A DNA stretch of 10,653 nt from contig DHJO01000133.1 in assembly GCA_002404375.1 (NCBI GenBank), forward strand, positions 1-10,653, written 5' to 3'. Made by a program: the position numbers and the translations under genes. Numbering within the stretch: the first letter of the stretch is position 1; the number at the start of each line of letters is the position of its first letter. Source of the DNA: Gemmatimonadales bacterium UBA4718. GTDB lineage: Bacteria; Gemmatimonadota; Gemmatimonadetes; Gemmatimonadales; Gemmatimonadaceae. The notes under the pieces were generated by a model. The model searched no databases. It saw only the letters and a list, made by a program, of their open reading frames with translations, and was not told where the DNA came from. Shown here one piece after another: positions 7,053 through 10,653 of the stretch.

Positions 7053-9444
7053 CCAGTTCTCCCTCTAGTGCTTTGACGATCGTTTCAATTCTCCCCTGCA
7101 CTTCCTTGTCCTTTAGTGTGCGTTCGGGATGACGGAACGTCAACGCCCACGCCAGACTGCGCGAGCCCTCTGGGATTCCCTGACCAACGAATTCGTCGAA
7201 AAGGGTAAGCGATTCCAGGAGTTCGCCCGCCTCTCGGCGGATCAGTTCATCAATCTGCGCCGCGGTCACACTCGTCGCTGCCACGAGCGCTAGATCGACC
7301 TGCACTCGCGGAGTGACCGGAATTGGCCGATACGACTTGTTCTTAACCGCGGTCTGCTCGCTTGCCTGGAGGTTGATCTCCAATCCGAAGGCGGGGCGCG
7401 CCCACACTGGCGCGTCTAGCTTCAGGCGGCGCGCCACACCGACCGTTGCGCCATTCACGGAAATGTCCCACAGGGTTTCTCCGGAACCGGGTATCAGCTT
7501 GACCGCCGCTCCCGGAAACGCCGCCGCTGCCGTCGTCTCGGCGACGAACTTGATGTCCCACTCGTCGTAGCTCGGTTGTACGGCCCTCGTGAAATGCGTC
7601 GGCGTGCGCTGACCCATCACTAGCGCCGCCACGTGCATTTCTTCGCGCGGAAGCATCGCCCTCTTCGGCCCGGGAAGATTCGCGGGAGCATCGCCGGCGA
7701 AAAACGCGGTACCGATCTCGAACAATCGGACGTTGCCCTGCATGTGGGCCAGGTTGTGCTCGGCGCGAGCGATGAGCGTAGTGAGCAGGTCGCCACGCAG
7801 ATACGCTTCGTCTTCGGCAAGCGGATTCGTGACGCGGACGGTCCCGCCTTTTCCTTCCGACACGAATGGCATCGGACGCACTTCGAGCAGGCCCGTCGCG
7901 ACGAGCGCGCCCTCCACGCGCTTGATCACCGGCACCAGCGGAGAATCGGGAACCGCGCTGGCCCGGAATGGACGGAGCTCCGACGAAAACGTGTCGTACC
8001 CACGCAGCCGCGCGATCTCTTCCGCCAGATCCACTTCACCTTTTACATCGTGGCGCCAGCTCGGCGGCGTGATCTTCAGCACATCCTTCGCCTCCGGCGC
8101 GATTCTGAACCCTACGGATCTGAGATTCTTTTCCACTTCACCCGACTCGACGGGCTCGCCAAGCAGTCGCGCCACGCGCGCAAGCCGGAGCGAGACCGGG
8201 GTCGGACGCTTGGGCAACGGGTACAAATCGATCGGACTACCTTGCGGGATTCCACCGGCGACCGAGAGAATGAGGCGAACAGCGTAGTCGACCAGTCCTG
8301 GAATCGCGTCAACATCGACGCCGCGCTCGAATCGGTAGCTCGCGTCCGTGGAGATTCCGAGCGCGCGGCGCGTAGCACGAATCCGCGCCGGATTGAATGC
8401 GGCGACCTCGAGGAAGATCTCGGTGGTCTCGTCGGTCACCTCGCTGCCGCTGCCGCCGATGATGCCGGCGATCCCCTGCGCACGCTCGGCGTCTCCGATG
8501 ACGACGGCGCCCGGCGGCATCGTACGATCGACTCCATCAAGTGTTTTGATCAGCTCTTCGCCGCGGGTCTTTCGCACGACCACAGTGCCGCGCGCGATTT
8601 TTTCGAGATCGAACGCGTGCATCGGTTGGCCGAAGCCTAGGAGCATGTAGTTGGTGACATCGACGACGTTGTTGATGGAGCGCGAGCCCGCCGCTTCGAT
8701 CCGCCGCGCCAGCCAGGTGGGACTGGGCCCCACCTTCAATCCAGTAATGACCGCGCCGGCGTAACGGTGGCAGCCATCGCTGTCCTCCAGACGAACCGTG
8801 ACATCGCCGACCTTTCCCGACGTCGCCTTCACCGTGTGCGTCCGAATGACGAACGGCTTTTCCTCGGCGATTTCGGGGCGCGTCACCGTTCCACCCGTCG
8901 CCGCAGCGATTTCCCGCGCGAGTCCTTCGTGCGACAGAAGATCGGGACGATTGGGCAGCACATCGATGACCAGACGGGTGTCACTGATCGGCATTGCGTC
9001 GAGAAATTTCGTACCAGGCTCGGCGACCACCGTCAGCGCCATGATTCCTTCCTGATCCTGTCCGAGCCCCAGCTCTTTCGCCGAGCAGAGCATTCCTTCC
9101 GAGGTCTCGCCGCGAATCTTCCGCTTCTCGATCTTCACTCCGCCGGGCAGCACCGCGCCGACCGGCGCGAAAGGATAAAGCGTGTTGACGGTCACGTTGG
9201 CGGCACCGCACACGACTTCGACCAGCGCGCCGCCGCCCGCGTCGACCTTGGTGAGCCAGAGGTGATCGGAGTTGGGGTGGCGCGCAACCTCGACGACGCG
9301 GCCGATGACGATGTCGCGCAGGTCCTCGCGCAAGGAGATGACGTCATCAACCGTGGCGCATTTGGACGTGAGCAGGTCGCGCAACTCCGTCGGCGTGAGC
9401 TTGAACGGAACGAACGTCCGCAGCCATTCGTACGAGGCGTTCAT
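7030..9444 (-). CDS. pheT: Phenylalanyl-tRNA synthetase beta subunit
   Basis: PheT pairs with PheS in the (alpha-beta)2 enzyme that charges tRNA-Phe in the cytoplasm; it binds tRNA and edits misacylated Tyr-tRNA-Phe. The 804-residue product has the full bacterial domain order: an N-terminal segment, an EMAP/OB tRNA-binding domain (about 45-150, IVIGRVVEVARHPNSDHL), the B3/B4 editing region (about 215-385, HRYAGAVITGLKVG, SINNVVDVTNYMLLGFGQPM), B5 (about 408-485, PPSWRHDVKGEVDLAEEIAR), the catalytic-like core, and a C-terminal ferredoxin-fold anticodon-binding domain (about 705-800, YRPIPVTPRVQVDLALV). The length is normal. It starts with ATG 31 bp after pheS, with no strong Shine-Dalgarno sequence, and its end overlaps the next gene by 23 bp. 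Confidence 0.98.
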   Translation of the reverse strand: MNASYEWLRTFVPFKLTPTELRDLLTSKCATVDDVISLREDLRDIVIGRVVEVARHPNSDHLWLTKVDAGGGALVEVVCGAANVTVNTLYPFAPVGAVLPGGVKIEKRKIRGETSEGMLCSAKELGLGQDQEGIMALTVVAEPGTKFLDAMPISDTRLVIDVLPNRPDLLSHEGLAREIAAATGGTVTRPEIAEEKPFVIRTHTVKATSGKVGDVTVRLEDSDGCHRYAGAVITGLKVGPSPTWLARRIEAAGSRSINNVVDVTNYMLLGFGQPMHAFDLEKIARGTVVVRKTRGEELIKTLDGVDRTMPPGAVVIGDAERAQGIAGIIGGSGSEVTDETTEIFLEVAAFNPARIRATRRALGISTDASYRFERGVDVDAIPGLVDYAVRLILSVAGGIPQGSPIDLYPLPKRPTPVSLRLARVARLLGEPVESGEVEKNLRSVGFRIAPEAKDVLKITPPSWRHDVKGEVDLAEEIARLRGYDTFSSELRPFRASAVPDSPLVPVIKRVEGALVATGLLEVRPMPFVSEGKGGTVRVTNPLAEDEAYLRGDLLTTLIARAEHNLAHMQGNVRLFEIGTAFFAGDAPANLPGPKRAMLPREEMHVAALVMGQRTPTHFTRAVQPSYDEWDIKFVAETTAAAAFPGAAVKLIPGSGETLWDISVNGATVGVARRLKLDAPVWARPAFGLEINLQASEQTAVKNKSYRPIPVTPRVQVDLALVAATSVTAAQIDELIRREAGELLESLTLFDEFVGQGIPEGSRSLAWALTFRHPERTLKDKEVQGRIETIVKALEGELGVRQRTA
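7058..7064 (-). promoter_or_regulatory. Ribosome binding site fixing the start of the coiled-coil gene
   Basis: AGGGAGA on the minus strand, with GGAG six bases before the GTG at 7052, lies within the last part of pheT. It supports the 23-bp overlap start over later in-frame alternatives such as the valine codon at residue 19. Confidence 0.7.
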
Positions 9445-9475
9445 GGCGCGAGAGTGTTCATCGCGAGTGAGAATC

Positions 9476-10504
9476 TCATCGCGCGATCTGGTAAAGGAAT
9501 CTCACGTCCGAGTCGTAGAGAATCCTTATGTCGGGGATGTCATAGCGCAGCATCGCGATCCGGGCCGGCCCCATTCCGAAGGCCCAGCCAGTGTAGCGAT
9601 CCGCATCGATGCCGGCCGCGTTGATGACGGACGGATGCACCATGCCGGCTCCCAGAATCTCCATCCAGCCCGTGCCCTTGCAGCTGGGACATCCGGAGCC
9701 GTGACAGAGCTGGCACTCAACGTCCATTTCCGCCGACGGTTCGGTGAACGGGAAATAGCTCGGCCGGAAGCGCGTCTTCGTCTTGCCGAAGAATTCGTTC
9801 GCGAATCGCGTGAGCGTCGCCTTGAGATCGACGAAGCTGACGCCTTCATCGATGGCGAGACCCTCGATCTGGGCGAACATTGGCGCGTGGGATGCGTCGA
9901 AGAAATCCCGGCGATAAGCGTTGCCCGGACTCAGTATCCGGATCGGCGGCTTGAATTTCTGCATCGTGCGGATCTGCACCGGCGACGTATGCGTTCGCAG
10001 CATCACGTCTTCGCCCAGGTAGAGCGTGTCGTGCAGGTCGAGCGCCGGATGGTCGGGCGGAAAATTGAGCGCCGTGAAGTTGTACCACTCAGTCTCAGCC
10101 TCAGGGCCAAGCGCGATCGTGAAGCCGAGCTCGCGGAAGATTTCTTCGATCTCTTCGATCACGAGCGTTACCGGATGCTTGGCGCCGAGCCACTGGCGCC
10201 GCGACGGCATGGTGAGATCGATGTTCCTTCTCGAGACGCTGGCGGCATCCAGCTGCCGGCGGCGGTCTTCGAGGGCGGCCTCGAGCTTCGCCTTTACGGC
10301 ATTGATCAGGGACCCAGCTTCTCGCAGCTCTCCCGGCGCGAGCGATGGCAGCCGCTTGAACAGCTCCGGCAGCCGTCCCGATTTTCTCCCGAGCAGGGAC
10401 GTGCGCGCATCCTCCAGCGATGATGCCGTGGTGGCCTGGTCGATGAGCTTCTCGCCGTCATCGGCGAGCGTGGTGACGAGTTGCTGGAATTCGGAAAGCG
10501 TCAC
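9476..10504 (-). CDS. pheS: Phenylalanyl-tRNA synthetase alpha subunit
   Basis: PheS is the catalytic class II subunit that activates phenylalanine and transfers it to tRNA-Phe. The 342-residue product has the N-terminal coiled coil (about 1-90), class II motif 2 region NAYRRDFFDASHAPMF (195-210) with the phenylalanine-pocket QIEGL (212-216), and motif 3 GWAFGMGPARIAMLRYDIPD (306-325). A CX2CX4CX2C cluster (Cys264, 267, 272, 275) just before GTGWMEILGAGMV resembles a zinc knuckle found in only some PheS lineages. Where most PheS proteins have His in MFHQ, this one has Ala211. The GTG start is forced by an in-frame TAA two codons upstream. There is no Shine-Dalgarno sequence, but a 19-codon ORF ends in a GTGA overlap with the start. 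Confidence 0.98.
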   Translation of the reverse strand: MTLSEFQQLVTTLADDGEKLIDQATTASSLEDARTSLLGRKSGRLPELFKRLPSLAPGELREAGSLINAVKAKLEAALEDRRRQLDAASVSRRNIDLTMPSRRQWLGAKHPVTLVIEEIEEIFRELGFTIALGPEAETEWYNFTALNFPPDHPALDLHDTLYLGEDVMLRTHTSPVQIRTMQKFKPPIRILSPGNAYRRDFFDASHAPMFAQIEGLAIDEGVSFVDLKATLTRFANEFFGKTKTRFRPSYFPFTEPSAEMDVECQLCHGSGCPSCKGTGWMEILGAGMVHPSVINAAGIDADRYTGWAFGMGPARIAMLRYDIPDIRILYDSDVRFLYQIAR

Positions 10505-10560
10505 GGTTTACCGAAATTGGGGACAAAACGCAAAAGGACTCCACCGCGCTGATTTGTCAT
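10501..10560 (-). CDS. Possible 19-codon leader ORF coupled to pheS
   Basis: An ORF encoding MTNQRGGVLLRFVPNFGKP begins with ATG in the loop of the hairpin between rplT and pheS, and its TGA overlaps the pheS GTG (GTGA). It has two phenylalanine codons (positions 12 and 16), fewer and less clustered than in the Escherichia coli pheST leader peptide. There is no clear ribosome binding site; the nearest GAGG is about 14 bases upstream, inside the hairpin arm. Codons 4-9 form the 3' arm of the hairpin, so translation would melt it. It could be chance, but the precise overlap with a pheS start that lacks its own Shine-Dalgarno sequence is suggestive. Confidence 0.3.
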   Translation of the reverse strand: MTNQRGGVLLRFVPNFGKP

Positions 10561-10580
10561 AGCGCCGGCAGAGTCCTCTT
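10522..10580 (-). terminator. Terminator-like hairpin between rplT and pheS (possible attenuator)
   Basis: On the minus strand 10580-10561 pairs with 10550-10533 around a 10-nt loop (10551-10560). I count about 16 consecutive pairs broken by a single bulged G, with two G-U pairs, extendable by a few A-U/G-U pairs at the base. It is followed by a T-rich tail (CCTTTTGCGTTTT). It lies 18 bases after the rplT stop. The tail ends only about 18 bases before the pheS start, leaving no room for a promoter between them, so it probably acts as a partial terminator or attenuator. Confidence 0.75.
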
Positions 10581-10597
10581 TGAGCACGAATGGAACG

Positions 10598-10653
10598 TTA
10601 CGCGGCGTCGAGAGCTGATTTCGCCTTTTCGGCGAGAGCGGTAAACGCTGCGG
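10598..10653 (-). CDS. rplT: Large ribosomal subunit protein bL20, C-terminal end (partial)
   Basis: The last 17 codons read AAFTALAEKAKSALDAA and then TAA. This matches the C-terminus of bL20 (compare the Escherichia coli ending with 'VAFTALVEKAKAALA'). The gene runs off the right edge of the window. bL20 is an early-assembling 23S rRNA-binding protein, and in many bacteria the infC-rpmI-rplT operon lies directly before pheST, which supports the call. Confidence 0.88.
   Translation of the reverse strand, partial: AAFTALAEKAKSALDAA

Noticed and set aside
7633..8640. 335-codon plus-strand ORF opposite pheT
   Set aside because: It is Arg/Asp-rich with no motif, and pheT is unambiguous on the other strand.
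9272..10423. 383-codon plus-strand ORF opposite pheT and pheS
   Set aside because: It crosses the pheS/pheT boundary and has no plausible domain. It is an antisense shadow.
10505..10597. T-box riboswitch controlling pheST
   Set aside because: I see no T-box core, specifier-loop layout or long leader. The space is under 100 bases and the hairpin stands alone.

Overview
The window reads as the chromosome of a GC-rich, Gram-negative-type bacterium. From 1303 to the right edge every gene lies on the minus strand, in the order rplT (C-terminal end only), pheS, pheT, a small coiled-coil gene, zapA, rny, folD, xseA and a lipoprotein gene. The combination of pheST directly after rplT, a small coiled-coil gene and zapA in front of RNase Y, and lineage-specific secreted proteins would fit Gemmatimonadota or a relative. 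That assignment is an inference from style and gene order, not from a search.

Right part (6463-10653): translation and division genes. The rplT tail is followed by a strong terminator-like hairpin whose U-tract ends only about 18 nt before pheS. A 19-codon ORF begins in the hairpin loop and ends in a GTGA overlap with the pheS start. This looks more like an attenuator or readthrough device than a plain operon boundary. pheS and pheT encode both subunits of phenylalanyl-tRNA synthetase. pheT overlaps a 98-residue coiled-coil gene by 23 bp, and that gene overlaps zapA by 4 bp, suggesting a coupled Z-ring pair.

Middle part (1303-6462): a 124-bp spacer that can fold into nested stems precedes rny (RNase Y). 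rny, folD (one-carbon/folate metabolism), xseA (exonuclease VII large subunit) and a lipoprotein then follow with 11-, 4- and 4-bp overlaps, so they are almost certainly co-transcribed and translationally coupled. The lipoprotein is built from two tandem copies of one domain of about 175 residues. No xseB is visible.

Left part (1-1272): accessory. A plus-strand gene for a small exported protein converges on the lipoprotein gene. At the left edge, a four-helix-bundle gene of the 23S rRNA intervening-sequence (S23/IVP) family sits between two inverted repeats of about 95 bp that align without gaps at 83 of 95 positions. The arms are made of short, repetitive GCGGACT/GACTAACT-type words. This copies the layout of an rRNA intervening sequence (complementary ends closing a loop that carries the ORF), but it lies between protein genes. 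It is the most interesting object in the window and the best candidate for an under-described mobile element.
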